64,000 bases of DNA from Tamlana carrageenivorans (GTDB lineage Bacteria > Bacteroidota > Bacteroidia > Flavobacteriales > Flavobacteriaceae). Each line of letters begins with the position of its first letter. The stretch's first letter is position 1. A program made the position numbers and the translations under genes. The stretch is from the NCBI RefSeq assembly GCF_002893765.1, contig NZ_CP025938.1:3181501-3245500 (forward strand). The letters are read 5' to 3'. This document shows, piece after piece, positions 34,606-43,020 of this stretch. The notes below the pieces were generated by a model that made no database searches, was not told where the DNA came from, and saw only the letters and a list, made by a program, of their open reading frames with translations.

Positions 34606-35346
34606 ATGAATACAAATCACACCATCGAAAAACTCAGAAAAATGAGATTAACAGCTATGGCTGAACTCCATCACAACCACCTTAGTGATAACCGAATAGA
34701 GGGTCTTACGCCAGATCAATATCTAGCATTGCTTACCGATCACCAATGGGAAGACCTTCAGAATAGAAAGATAAAAAGGCTTACAACGCAAGCAGCCTTT
34801 AAGCAGGGAGCTACACTTACAGATATTAATTACCTGCACAACAGAAGCTTGGACAGAAATATGTTCGAGCGTTTGGCTACTCTAGATTTTGTACAAAAAA
34901 AGGAAAACTTGATTATCACAGGATCCTCTGGAGTGGGTAAAAGTTATATAGCTCAGGCATTGGGACATCAAGCTTGTATGATGAATAAAAGAACCCTATA
35001 CACAAATACTGCTAGACTGATGAAACGATTAAAACTAAGTAAAGTAGATGGCACTTACCTTAAAGAACTTGCAAAACTATTAAAAGTAGATCTGCTTATC
35101 CTTGATGATTTTGGTTTACAGAGCTTCGACAATCAGAACAGAGAGGCGCTTATGGACATAATCGATGAAAGACATGATAAAAAAGCAACGATTGTAGCTT
35201 CACAAATACCTGTATCCGCTTGGTACGATATTATCGGCGAAAGCACTATCGCTGATGCGATACTAGATCGTATTGTAAATTCATCGCATAGGATAAACCT
35301 TACTGGAGAATCCTTGAGAAAAGGTAAGTTGAAAGAACAGTATTAA
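34606..35346 (+). CDS. istB: IS21 helper ATPase IstB
   Basis: About 246 aa from the Met at 34606 (MNTNHTIEKLRKMRLTAMAE). AAA+ motifs: Walker A ITGSSGVGKSYIAQALGHQA, Walker B VDLLILDDFGLQSFDNQNRE, and arginine finger region near ADAILDRIVNSSHRI. IstB loads DNA for IstA. The gene is complete, although separated from istA by an IS30. Confidence 0.93.
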   Translation: MNTNHTIEKLRKMRLTAMAELHHNHLSDNRIEGLTPDQYLALLTDHQWEDLQNRKIKRLTTQAAFKQGATLTDINYLHNRSLDRNMFERLATLDFVQKKENLIITGSSGVGKSYIAQALGHQACMMNKRTLYTNTARLMKRLKLSKVDGTYLKELAKLLKVDLLILDDFGLQSFDNQNREALMDIIDERHDKKATIVASQIPVSAWYDIIGESTIADAILDRIVNSSHRINLTGESLRKGKLKEQY

Positions 35347-35437
35347 TTAAATTTAACTATTATTGTATGATCTCTTAAAGTGGCACGGTTTGACCGAAAT
35401 ACGTGCCATGGTCACTCCGAAATAGCCATTTGCCACA

Positions 35438-35698
35438 AAACTTATAAAACCATTTATATTTTAAACACTTTTTTAGTTTGGAAAGAGTAGGAGAGTGCTT
35501 TGATTTTTAGTATTTGAACCACTGTTTTTAGAATTGGAGTGAACCATGTACGCTAACGTGTTTGTGTATGATTAGTGGCGTGTTTTAAGCATCTAATTTA
35601 GCAAATAAAAACGGGATAGAAAGTCTGCGAGGACTTTCGTAAGTAGACTAGTACTAGCAATAAATTATATACGGTGTTAGCTGTAGTTTTTAGTTTCA
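35438..35698. other. Intergenic region with repeat B
   Basis: Between the IS21 end and the ATPase gene. Holds structured repeat B (35552-35681); the remainder is AT-rich without open frames. Confidence 0.6.
35552..35681 (-). repeat. Structured intergenic repeat, copy B (cassette-site-like)
   Basis: 130 bp running from GCTAACGTG to GGTGTTAGC on the + strand. Perfect apical stem GAAAGTC/GACTTTC (35619-35625, 35632-35638) with loop TGCGAG. Its right end is 17 bp from the stop of the ATPase gene. Long imperfect arms pair over most of its length. Confidence 0.8.
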
Positions 35699-36448
35699 CT
35701 ATTCCTTAAATAACTCATTAAGCATTTTTTTAGGATTTTCAAGAAATGCTTTAGTTATTTGATAATGTTCAGTATCCTCATATTTTATTCTTGATATTTC
35801 TTTGTCATTAAATTCATATATAATGGCTTCAGGATATGCTAATAAAATTGGCGAATGAGTTGCTATAATAAATTGAGAAGAATCTGATATTAGATGATTC
35901 ATTCTTCTTAATAATGCAAGTTGACGAGTTGGAGAAAGAGCTGCTTCAGGCTCATCAAGTATATAAATCCCTTTTCCAGAAAATCTATGAAGAATTAGAG
36001 ATAGAAATGATTCCCCGTGAGACTGTTCATGTAGAGGTATAGAACCGTATGAGTTAATAATTTTTGGACCGAAACTTGGTTCTTTGTCTAGCTCTTCAAT
36101 ATTTGTAGCAACGTTAAAATAACTTTCGGCTCTTAAAAAATAACCATCTTTGGGTTTTTTATATGATTTCGAAAGTCTTAAATATTCATGAAGATTTGAA
36201 TGGGAGTTTCGTGTGCTAAAGTTAAAATTTTTAGTGCCTCCTTCAGCGTTAAAACCTAATAAAACAGCTATTGCTTCTATTAATGTTGATTTTCCAGTAC
36301 CATTTTCACCTACAAAAAATGTAACTTCTTTGCCTAGTTTTATAGAAGTAAATTCACGTATTGCAGGAATTGAAAAAGGGTAGCTTTCCATATTTTCAAT
36401 TTTATCACGTTTTAAGGACAAGTCTATAATATATGGTAAGTCTTTCAT
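35699..36448 (-). CDS. AAA/ABC-type ATPase (COG3910-like)
   Basis: 249 aa. Walker A FFVGENGTGKSTLIEAIAV, signature-like SHGESFLSLI, Walker B GIYILDEPEAALSP, H-loop FIIATHSPILL, and no membrane domain. Such soluble ATPases (COG3910) resemble SMC/RecF-type proteins; roles are unknown, with some members linked to defence. The start lies 14-20 bp after the sequence GTTAGTC (36468-36462, minus strand) and the stop lies 17 bp before structured repeat B, giving a compact one-gene cassette. A different base composition from the core genes is consistent with acquisition. Confidence 0.85.
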   Translation of the reverse strand: MKDLPYIIDLSLKRDKIENMESYPFSIPAIREFTSIKLGKEVTFFVGENGTGKSTLIEAIAVLLGFNAEGGTKNFNFSTRNSHSNLHEYLRLSKSYKKPKDGYFLRAESYFNVATNIEELDKEPSFGPKIINSYGSIPLHEQSHGESFLSLILHRFSGKGIYILDEPEAALSPTRQLALLRRMNHLISDSSQFIIATHSPILLAYPEAIIYEFNDKEISRIKYEDTEHYQITKAFLENPKKMLNELFKE

Positions 36449-36461
36449 TTTTTTTAATCTC

Positions 36462-36468
36462 GACTAAC
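36462..36468 (-). other. Candidate cassette boundary GTTAGTC before the ATPase gene
   Basis: Reads AAATTTTACCGTTAGTC on the minus strand. The related TAATTTTACGTTAGTC occurs at 37815-37809 before the next minus-strand gene remnant. Both share ACGTTAG / ACCGTTAG with the ends of the structured repeats. Confidence 0.4.
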
Positions 36469-36482
36469 GGTAAAATTTTGGC

Positions 36483-37585
36483 TGCATTCAAGGTTCTAAC
36501 GCAACAAACGTTGCTTTTTTTTGTATGAGTCTAAGCTACAATTTTTAGTTCTTTTATCATAACTTCATTAGGGGTTTTAAATCCAATAATTTTACGAGGT
36601 CTATTGTTTAATTTTTCTTGAATTTCGATGAATGTATTTAAGTCAATTTTGTTAAAATCTGTTCCTTTTGGGAGGTACCTTCTGATGAGTCCGTTAGTGT
36701 TTTCATTGGTACCTCTTTCCCAAGAAGAATAGGGGTGTGCAAAGTAAATTTTCATACCTGTTTTCTTGGTAATTGTTTCGTGTCTTGCCATTTCAATTCC
36801 ATTATCGTAGGTCATAGATTTTTTGAATATGGGATCTAGTTTGTTAAGTTCTTTAGAAAACATTTTAGCAATTTCCTTAGAGTTCCTGGCTTTTAGTTTG
36901 ATAATTAATGTATATCTAGATTTGCGTTCTACGATAGTTCCAATAGCCGATTTTTGATCCTTCCCAATCATTAAATCTCCTTCCCAGTGTCCGATTTCAT
37001 TTCTTAGGTTAATATGCTCGGGCCTTAGGTCTATACTGACTTGGTTTAATATTTTAGATCCTGTTCTGCGTCTTTTTTTAGAGGGTCTACGTCTTGTTTT
37101 TTTGCGTACGAGGAGTTTAATTAGTTTTTTATTTAAACTAGCTTGAGGCTTTGCATATATGTACCTATAAATTGATTCGTGAGAAATAGACATTATAGGA
37201 TCATTTGGGAATTCTTCTTTTAGTCTTCCAGCAATTTGTTCAGGAGTCCATTGTGATAATAAGCCCCTATAGACATAAATTCGAAGTCTAGGGTACTTAG
37301 ATATTTTATCAATATTTCTTTTGTTTAGGTAATCATCTTTGGCGCACCAATGAGCTAGTTCTGCTGAGTATTTATCTCTATCTGTTTGCACCCATTTATT
37401 AACTTCTCTTGTAACCGTAGATCGAGCTCTGTTAATGGTTATAGCGATGTATGATTTATTCTTTTTTTCAGTTAAAAGAGTCTCAATCTGTATTCTTTCT
37501 TTAAGGGTAAGTCTACCTGTTTTTTTTCGTACCATAATTACAAATCTATTAATTTAGATTTGTTGCGTTAAGTTCTTGAATACGG
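36483..37585 (-). mobile_element. IS30 family element, copy 2
   Basis: Same sequence and ends as copy 1. Inserted in the 3' part of the NTF2-like gene, upstream of the ATPase gene. Flanks show no clear target repeat longer than 3 bp. Confidence 0.9.
36531..37535 (-). CDS. IS30 family transposase
   Basis: 334 aa and identical to the transposase of copy 1, including the HTH (RARSTVTREVNKW) and the WEGDLMIG, TYDNGIEMARHETI and ERGTNENTNGLIRR catalytic blocks. Intact. Confidence 0.95.
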   Translation of the reverse strand: MVRKKTGRLTLKERIQIETLLTEKKNKSYIAITINRARSTVTREVNKWVQTDRDKYSAELAHWCAKDDYLNKRNIDKISKYPRLRIYVYRGLLSQWTPEQIAGRLKEEFPNDPIMSISHESIYRYIYAKPQASLNKKLIKLLVRKKTRRRPSKKRRRTGSKILNQVSIDLRPEHINLRNEIGHWEGDLMIGKDQKSAIGTIVERKSRYTLIIKLKARNSKEIAKMFSKELNKLDPIFKKSMTYDNGIEMARHETITKKTGMKIYFAHPYSSWERGTNENTNGLIRRYLPKGTDFNKIDLNTFIEIQEKLNNRPRKIIGFKTPNEVMIKELKIVA

Positions 37586-37764
37586 AAATAAAGTTCAGAA
37601 TTTGAAGTATCGTTATTCAATTCACGATAAAATTCATCTGCTTTTTTTATTCCGTATAGTGGTGAGTCAACCATTCCATTCTGATTGAATAAAGAGATTA
37701 CTTGTTCAATATTTCCATTTTCAAGGTGAGTAATATATTGCCTTGCGATTTCTTTTTTATTCAT
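37586..37764 (-). pseudogene. NTF2/SnoaL-like protein, truncated by IS30
   Basis: About 60 codons of a SnoaL-like domain: MNKKEIARQYITHLENGNIE and FNQNGMVDSPLYGIKKADEF form the N-terminal helices and first strands of an NTF2-like fold (normally 110-130 aa). The frame then runs into the IS30 end. The gene starts about 45 bp after GTTAGTC at 37815-37809. It is a second cassette-like gene in the same direction as the ATPase. Confidence 0.65.
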
Positions 37765-37826
37765 TATTTCATCAATTTTTAAATTTCTGAATACGTTTCT
37801 CAGCTTCTGACTAACGTAAAATTAAA

Positions 37827-38099
37827 TCACTGTATTTCAGGTATTTGTAAATCTTGATTTGTGAGTCCATATTTATCAATTTGCTTGCGCATTCTTTTTA
37901 CGAGTCCGAGTTTTCTTTTTTGGTCAAGGTAAAGATAACCCTCTGGGTTATGGTATGCAACCCCCTTTACAATCATATTCCAAATAATTACTGCTAATTT
38001 TCTTGCAGTTGCAGTAATAGCAGATACTCTTCCTTTTCTAAAATTGATTCTATGAAAAAAATCTCTAAGAGGCGTACTGTCTTTTAGATTACCAATCAT
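37827..38099 (-). pseudogene. IS110 family transposase, C-terminal fragment
   Basis: 90 codons ending in a stop. RKGRVSAITATARKLAVIIW and MIVKGVAYHNPEGYLYLDQK match the end of IS110/IS116 transposases. The N-terminal RuvC-like domain is missing; the fragment is cut at 38100 by an IS4-type remnant. Confidence 0.75.
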
Positions 38100-38447
38100 T
38101 AGTGTCCGATAAAAGATTTAAAAAGCGGGATTTCCAAGATAGGATTTCCCGCTTATTTTGTATCTTGAAGTTATCACACATCCAAGATATGAATAAAAGT
38201 AAAAACTTTAGCGGACACCCCATAATCAAACAGGTATTAAATTTCATTTTGCCCAAAGATGTTCCTCGGACAGCCAAAAAGCACAACAGCGATCGCTATA
38301 CCAAAAAGTTTATCACCTATGAGCATTTGGCCACTATGGTATTTACCGTGATCAGTGGCTGTAGCTCACTTCGTGAGGTTTCCAGTATTATGCTTGCCTG
38401 CGAGGGAAAGATCAACCATCTAGGACTCACGGACTTTCCAAAACGCA
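38100..38447 (+). pseudogene. IS4 (DUF4372 type) fragment
   Basis: Begins with the same TGTCCGATAAAAG terminus as the complete element at 29948-31322 and runs to residue ~110 of its transposase (LGLTDFPKR), then is fused to an IS3 end. About 97% identical to the complete copy (for example CAC for CAA), so it is a recent fragment. Confidence 0.9.
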
Positions 38448-38598
38448 TGTAAGCTTCCCCTTTTTCGAACCGTTAGTTAATCCAAATATATAATTTTTTT
38501 ACGTTTAAAATAGACTGACTTTTTATTCATTTAATTTTTTTAAAGTCAGTCTATTTTAAATGAGCCTAGCGGCATTGAAGTGTCTACCTTTGTTGTGA
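38448..38598 (-). mobile_element. IS3-alpha right-end remnant with 19-bp hairpin
   Basis: About 130 bp (from TGTAAGC) corresponds to the right end of the IS3 element at 55771-56476. The arms 38504-38522 and 38542-38560 are a perfect 19-bp inverted repeat, TTTAAAATAGACTGACTTT. It then joins a 21-bp piece of the other IS3 end (TGTCTACCTTTGTTGTGA). A solo end without transposase. Confidence 0.8.
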
Positions 38599-38611
38599 TA
38601 GAGGATATTGC

Positions 38612-39043
38612 TTAAGACTGTACCGGATTCGGGTTAGTAAAAGGTGTTTTCTCGGAAGGCAAATTCAGTGCTCCCAATATTTTATCTAATTCGGCCAAAG
38701 CCTTTTTGTCAATTAAATCCGTATTAATTTTAATTTCTTTTTGTTCAGTTTTTAGGGTATAGTCTCCAGCAAATTTTTTAATCCATGTGATGTCATTCAT
38801 ATTTATTTTTTTCCAATATCCATATAATCCATTTTTTTTGATTATGCCATCTTGAATAGTGAGGTATTGATAGGTTAAATCATGTAAATATTGCCCGAAG
38901 TATAATACTCCAAGAATCAAATATCCGTAATCAGTCCATCGTAAATGGTCTTCATCCACTATATTGTAAGTTCCAAAGGTGATCCATATGATGCTAATAA
39001 TTAGATTAGCAACGAGTCTTTTTCTTTTGAATTTAATTTTCAT
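38612..39043 (-). CDS. Hypothetical inner-membrane protein, bPH-like
   Basis: About 143 aa from the Met at 39043 (MKIKFKRKRLVANLIISIIW); an upstream in-frame extension to 39127 is less likely. Two hydrophobic segments (ANLIISIIWITFGTYNI; GYLILGVLYFGQYLHDLTY) are followed by a C-terminal beta-rich part (YLTIQDGIIKKNGLYGYWKK) resembling bacterial PH-like domains. No specific function recognised. Confidence 0.6.
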   Translation of the reverse strand: MKIKFKRKRLVANLIISIIWITFGTYNIVDEDHLRWTDYGYLILGVLYFGQYLHDLTYQYLTIQDGIIKKNGLYGYWKKINMNDITWIKKFAGDYTLKTEQKEIKINTDLIDKKALAELDKILGALNLPSEKTPFTNPNPVQS

Positions 39044-39676
39044 ATTGAAGTTTGGTTTTACCTTTTTACTACTTGCAATATCAGCCAAGTTGTATTTTTT
39101 AAGTATAAAAGTTAGTAAAATAATCACAAATAGATAGTATTAAAGGATTTTAGAAAATAGACGATATCAGCAATTAATTTTATAGTTTCTATGCGGTGGT
39201 ACTTTTCAATTAGGACTTCGGTTTTAGTGTATTTTATGGGCTAATGTTTGAAAAGGATCGTTTTTTTGGCGTATTGGTACTTCTCAATATTTTCAGCTAA
39301 AAGAAAAATTCTTTGGGTAAAGGCTTTCAAGGTAAAGGCTTTAGTTTACATTGAAATCTGATAGGAGATATTATAATACGGGCTATCAGGATTTTTTCAT
39401 ACTGCATATTCAAAAGCTAAAAACACAAAGTGGAACTCAAAGCATTGACTGCCCATCCTAAGGGGCTGTTTTTTCCTAACTCGGCTATTCTAAAGCAACA
39501 AAAATACATGGCTAATATTTTTGAGATTTACAAAATCGCTCATGAGTTTAAAAACCGATTAGGGCAAAAACGTTTGCTTTACAGTTAAATAAGGAGATAT
39601 AATTGCCGTAAATTTATAATACATCCTAACAGCTATTTATGATGGATAAATAATTTAACACTAAAAATTAAATATT
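39044..39676. other. Gene-poor region with decayed coding remnants
   Basis: About 630 bp. The stretch 39430-39588 reads VELKALTAHPKGLFFPN and EIYKIAHEFKNRLGQKRLLY before a stop, a likely C-terminal fragment of an unidentified gene. The rest is AT-rich with no frame. It fits a series of deleted genes. Confidence 0.5.
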
Positions 39677-39844
39677 ATGAGAAGTCTTATTTGGCTAGTA
39701 GCCGTTATTTGTATTGTCGTTTGGATGTTAGGATTTTTTGGTATTGTGGCAGGATTAGGTACTGGAAGTTTAATACACATCTTATTAGTATTAGCTGTAA
39801 TCGCTATTTTATACAACATTATTACTGGAAGAAAACCTTTATAA
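39677..39844 (+). CDS. Lmo0937/DUF5670 family small membrane protein
   Basis: 55 aa, MRSLIWLVAVICIVVWMLGF then GIVAGLGTGSLIHILLVLAV and ILYNIITGRKPL. Two membrane segments joined by a GxGTG turn are the hallmark of the Lmo0937/DUF5670 family, small membrane proteins of unknown role often up-regulated in stress. Too short to be called by usual length cut-offs. Isolated among gene remnants. Confidence 0.85.
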   Translation: MRSLIWLVAVICIVVWMLGFFGIVAGLGTGSLIHILLVLAVIAILYNIITGRKPL

Positions 39845-40004
39845 TTTCTGTGAAATTCTACCCCAAAATATAAATGCGCTATTGCATTATAAAAAACCTG
39901 ATTATTAGTATTAGGTCATGGTATAGCAGTAAAAGGATAGGCTGTCTGAAAAGTGAATCAAATTTGATTTATCAGATTGAACTTGCTGAAATTATTATCT
40001 TGCC

Positions 40005-40124
40005 GAAGATAGTGATACCCAAGTTTATGGAAAACCCGATGGTGTTGCCGCTACGCCATCAGGGGATTTATTAGTAAACGACGACTCTGGTAACACGATT
40101 TGGAAAGTACAGGGTACCAAGTAG
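40005..40124 (+). pseudogene. PQQ-type sugar dehydrogenase, C-terminal remnant
   Basis: Reads DTQVYGKPDGVAATPSGDLL then NDDSGNTIWKVQGTK and a stop. This matches the last blade of L-sorbosone/glucose dehydrogenases (GRPxGVAxxPDGSLLVxDDxGNxIWRV). Only about 40 codons remain. Confidence 0.75.
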
Positions 40125-40156
40125 TTCTAATAACTAATTTTCTACATATAGGGGAT

Positions 40157-40411
40157 ATGCCTATGAAAGATGCCAATGCACTTTATATCAATCTGTATGC
40201 CGTTTTTAACGCCAAATTATCTTATAAAAACCATATTACCGATCACTTTTTATAGGCGCAAACAGTTGGTGTTAATAATTTTACTAATGAAGTTTATGCC
40301 TCATCCATTCTCATTAATGCCGTAGGATTTGGTGACTCCGAGCCACCTTATTATTACCCAAGAATACCCAGAAATTGGTATGGAGGTATTAAAATAGGTT
40401 ATGATATTTGA
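40157..40411 (+). pseudogene. TonB-dependent receptor, C-terminal remnant
   Basis: One frame, interrupted by TAG at 40253-40255, reads QTVGVNNFTNEVYASSILIN then YYYPRIPRNWYGGIKIGYDI and a stop. The pattern GVNNLFNExYxxS ... RxYYGGIxL is the last strands of TonB-dependent outer-membrane receptors. The rest of the gene has been lost. Confidence 0.75.
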
Positions 40412-40722
40412 AATTGAGGGTTACTAGGTTTATGTTTAAATATTTAGTAGATAAGTTTTTGTATTGAATTAGAGGTGGTGTTATTCTTGAAAATTAATAC
40501 TATAAAAACGAGTAAGTTTTACACTTATAGGTTTTACAAGGGTAAATTTCAATTATATTTACTCTTGTTATAATTGTTTTCAGGAGGTAAAAGCAAGTTC
40601 TGATATAGAAAACTTAATAATAACTAACGGCGATATATTAATTCTTCAGTTGCTGATAAAAAGTTTAACAAAACAGCTACAAAAGAAGTACTAAGTTATT
40701 TTAAACAAGAAAACAATTCAGC

Positions 40723-41454
40723 ATGTGTTTTCATACATCGACCATTACAAAAACAAAAAAGCTAGAACAGCATTTTAAAGTTACATTAAGTAGCGAAGAC
40801 ATTCGCACCATTTTCGATAAACCACAATATCACTTAAACGGATTTTCACATCCTAACATGCTCGTGATTCCGCAGCAAAAAAATAATGTTTTAGCGCCAG
40901 GAATTTGGGGCATTGTGCCAGATCGTAAAACCCCCGAACATATTTTGTCTTACTACAAAGAAGCGGTAAAATATGGCGGCGGACTCAATGCGCGCTCTGA
41001 AAAGTTGTTTAATCATTTCATATACAAAAAAGCGATACACGAACAGCGGTGTATCATTCCTGTATCAGGTTTTTACGAACCGTACGAACATCAAAAAAAG
41101 AAATACCCGTTTTTTATTCAAAATACAGAACAGAAACCTTTGGCTCTAGCAGGTATTTATTCTGTAATAGGAAGTTATATTACGTTTTCGATTATTACTA
41201 AAAATGCTTCGCCATTTTTAGCTAAAGTGCATAATGTTAAAAAGCGACAGCCTTTAATTTTAGATGCAGAGCATGCAAAATCTTGGCTAGATCCAAATCT
41301 TACCACACCACAAATTACTGATATCACAAACTTTTTTTATCCAGAAAGCCATTTACAAACGCACACGGTAAGTAGAGATCTTTTTTCTCCAAAGACGGAT
41401 AGTAACATAGCGCGTATTTTAGATCCTGTAGAATATGATGGTCTGAAAATTTAA
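40723..41454 (+). CDS. SOS response-associated peptidase (SRAP/HMCES family)
   Basis: 243 aa. The catalytic Cys is residue 2 (MCFHTSTI), as required for DNA-protein crosslink formation with abasic sites. Other family sites are present: YGGGLNARSEKLF (Asn), IPVSGFYEPYEH (Glu) and LAKVHNVKKRQPLIL (His). It shields abasic sites in single-stranded DNA. It lies upstream of dinB and dnaE in the same direction, a typical Bacteroidota mutagenesis cassette. Confidence 0.9.
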   Translation: MCFHTSTITKTKKLEQHFKVTLSSEDIRTIFDKPQYHLNGFSHPNMLVIPQQKNNVLAPGIWGIVPDRKTPEHILSYYKEAVKYGGGLNARSEKLFNHFIYKKAIHEQRCIIPVSGFYEPYEHQKKKYPFFIQNTEQKPLALAGIYSVIGSYITFSIITKNASPFLAKVHNVKKRQPLILDAEHAKSWLDPNLTTPQITDITNFFYPESHLQTHTVSRDLFSPKTDSNIARILDPVEYDGLKI

Positions 41455-41644
41455 GCTGTTAATTTAGTCATATCTACACATCGTGTTCTTCGGTGAAGAC
41501 GTTCCGCAAAAAAAAATAATATTCATCAGCACTTTAAAACAAATTCATACCGTGATTAAAACGTGATGGTAGGTGACGAGCGTCCTTCCTCATAACAAAT
41601 CGTTTATCTCAATATGAAACGTTTTGGATGTTAAAAAACTATAT

Positions 41645-41690
41645 TACTACAAATGTTAGCAATAAAAGATTGTAAATGTAGCTAATTTTG
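41645..41690 (+). promoter_or_regulatory. Promoter and direct repeats before dinB
   Basis: Two similar 14-bp words, ACAAATGTTAGCAA and GTAAATGTAGCTAA, lie 23 bp apart (start 41652 and 41671). The second overlaps a -7 element TAATTTTG (TAnnTTTG), 10 bp before the dinB ATG. Repeated words over a promoter suggest a regulator site for an SOS-like repressor. This motif is not the E. coli LexA box. Confidence 0.4.
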
Positions 41691-41694
41691 CAGT

Positions 41695-42909
41695 ATGAAT
41701 AAAAATATACTCCATATGGATCTCGATACTTTTTTTGTGTCCTGCGAACGCCTTATAGATAGCCGTTTACAAAAACGCCCTATTCTTGTTGGTGGTACAG
41801 GCGATCGCGGTGTGGTGTCTGCCTGTAGTTACGAGACCAGAAAATTCGGAGTTCATTCGGGCATGTCCATGAAAGTCGCTAGACGCCTTTGTCCCGAAGC
41901 GGTAGTGATTCGTGGCAATGCTTCGGTATATTCTAAATACTCACATCAGGTAACCGATATTATTAAAGAAAAAGTACCTGTATTTGAAAAGGCTAGCATC
42001 GATGAGTTTTATGCCGATTTAACCGGTATGGACCATTTTTTTGGTTCCTATAAATACGCATCAGAATTACGAACCAGCATTATTAAGGAAACAGGTTTAC
42101 CCATTTCATTCGGACTATCGGCTAATAAAATAGTATCTAAAGTAGCTACTGGCGAAGCCAAACCCAATAACAAGCTGCGTATTGATCAAGGCTTTGAGAA
42201 AGCCTTTTTAGCACCGCTATCCATTAAAAAGATTCCGTCTGTGGGTAATAAAACGTATCAGATCTTGCGTAATCTGGGTATCGATAAAATTAGTGTTATT
42301 CAGCAAATGCCTGTTGAAATGCTTACCAGTGTGTTAGGTGTTAACGGCCGCACCATTTGGAAACGCGCTTTGGGTATTGATAATCCGCCGCTCATTCCGT
42401 TTCACGAACGCAAATCCATTTCTATGGAACGCACTTTTTGGAAAGATACGATTGATATGCATAAGCTCCGAACCACCATTTTTGCTATGGCAGAAAGTTT
42501 GGCGTATCAACTCCGAAAGGGTAATAAATTGGCGGCCTGTGTAAGCGTGAAGATTCGTTATTCCGATTTTAATACCTATTCCAAACAGATACAAATCCCG
42601 TATTCCAGTGCCGACCATGTGATTATTCCTAGAGTATTGGAACTATTCGAAAAACTCTACCAACGCCGCTTGTTAATCCGTTTGGTGGGGGTAAAACTGA
42701 GTAACCTGGTAACCGGAAACTACCAAATTAATTTGTTCGACGATACCGAAGAGATGCTTAGTCTTTACAACGCCATGGATAAAATTAAAAATCGTTATGG
42801 CGAGCACAGCATCCAAAAAGCATCAGCCTTAGGTGCAAAAACTATTGGAGGTACTCAGAATCCGTTTAATGGCGAACCGCCAATTGTTTTGGCGCATCGT
42901 AGGCAGTAA
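41695..42909 (+). CDS. dinB: DNA polymerase IV (Y family)
   Basis: 404 aa. Catalytic carboxylates are visible in LHMDLDTFFVSCE and FEKASIDEFYADLTG. Other Y-family blocks: VVSACSYETRKFGVHSGMSM (finger), KIPSVGNKTYQILRNLGIDK (HhH region). It performs lesion bypass. It carries no obvious beta-clamp pentapeptide at the C-terminus (IVLAHRRQ). Its close partner dnaE follows after 110 bp, so the two probably share regulation. Confidence 0.92.
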   Translation: MNKNILHMDLDTFFVSCERLIDSRLQKRPILVGGTGDRGVVSACSYETRKFGVHSGMSMKVARRLCPEAVVIRGNASVYSKYSHQVTDIIKEKVPVFEKASIDEFYADLTGMDHFFGSYKYASELRTSIIKETGLPISFGLSANKIVSKVATGEAKPNNKLRIDQGFEKAFLAPLSIKKIPSVGNKTYQILRNLGIDKISVIQQMPVEMLTSVLGVNGRTIWKRALGIDNPPLIPFHERKSISMERTFWKDTIDMHKLRTTIFAMAESLAYQLRKGNKLAACVSVKIRYSDFNTYSKQIQIPYSSADHVIIPRVLELFEKLYQRRLLIRLVGVKLSNLVTGNYQINLFDDTEEMLSLYNAMDKIKNRYGEHSIQKASALGAKTIGGTQNPFNGEPPIVLAHRRQ

Positions 42910-43020
42910 ATCAGTGATATTTAAAGTTGATAGCATTTGTTTTCATAGAAATGACAGGTCACTTTAATTACTGTTTTTCGTTATCCTTAAATTAAAAATT
43001 CAAAATAAAGCCCAGCAGCA

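Larger units (their letters stand above)
31744..35437 (+). mobile_element. IS21 family element, split by an IS30 insertion
   Basis: The left end TGTGCCAGTGATTTCGG and the right end ..CCACA (with CTCCGAAATAGCCATTTGCC) are inversely related. Extra TTTGTGCCA-type sub-repeats lie just inside each end, as in IS21 termini. It carries istA and istB in the + direction. A complete IS30 (33490-34590) sits between them. Confidence 0.85.
39845..40722. other. Gene graveyard before the DNA-repair cassette
   Basis: 878 bp without an intact gene. It holds the C-terminal remnants of a sugar dehydrogenase (40005-40124) and of a TonB receptor (40157-40411). A CTAACGG motif lies at about 40625. Confidence 0.6.

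Noticed and set aside
34606..35346. IstB as a DnaC/DnaA-like replication gene
   Set aside because: Context between IS21 ends with IstA and the specific N-terminus show it is the IS21 helper.
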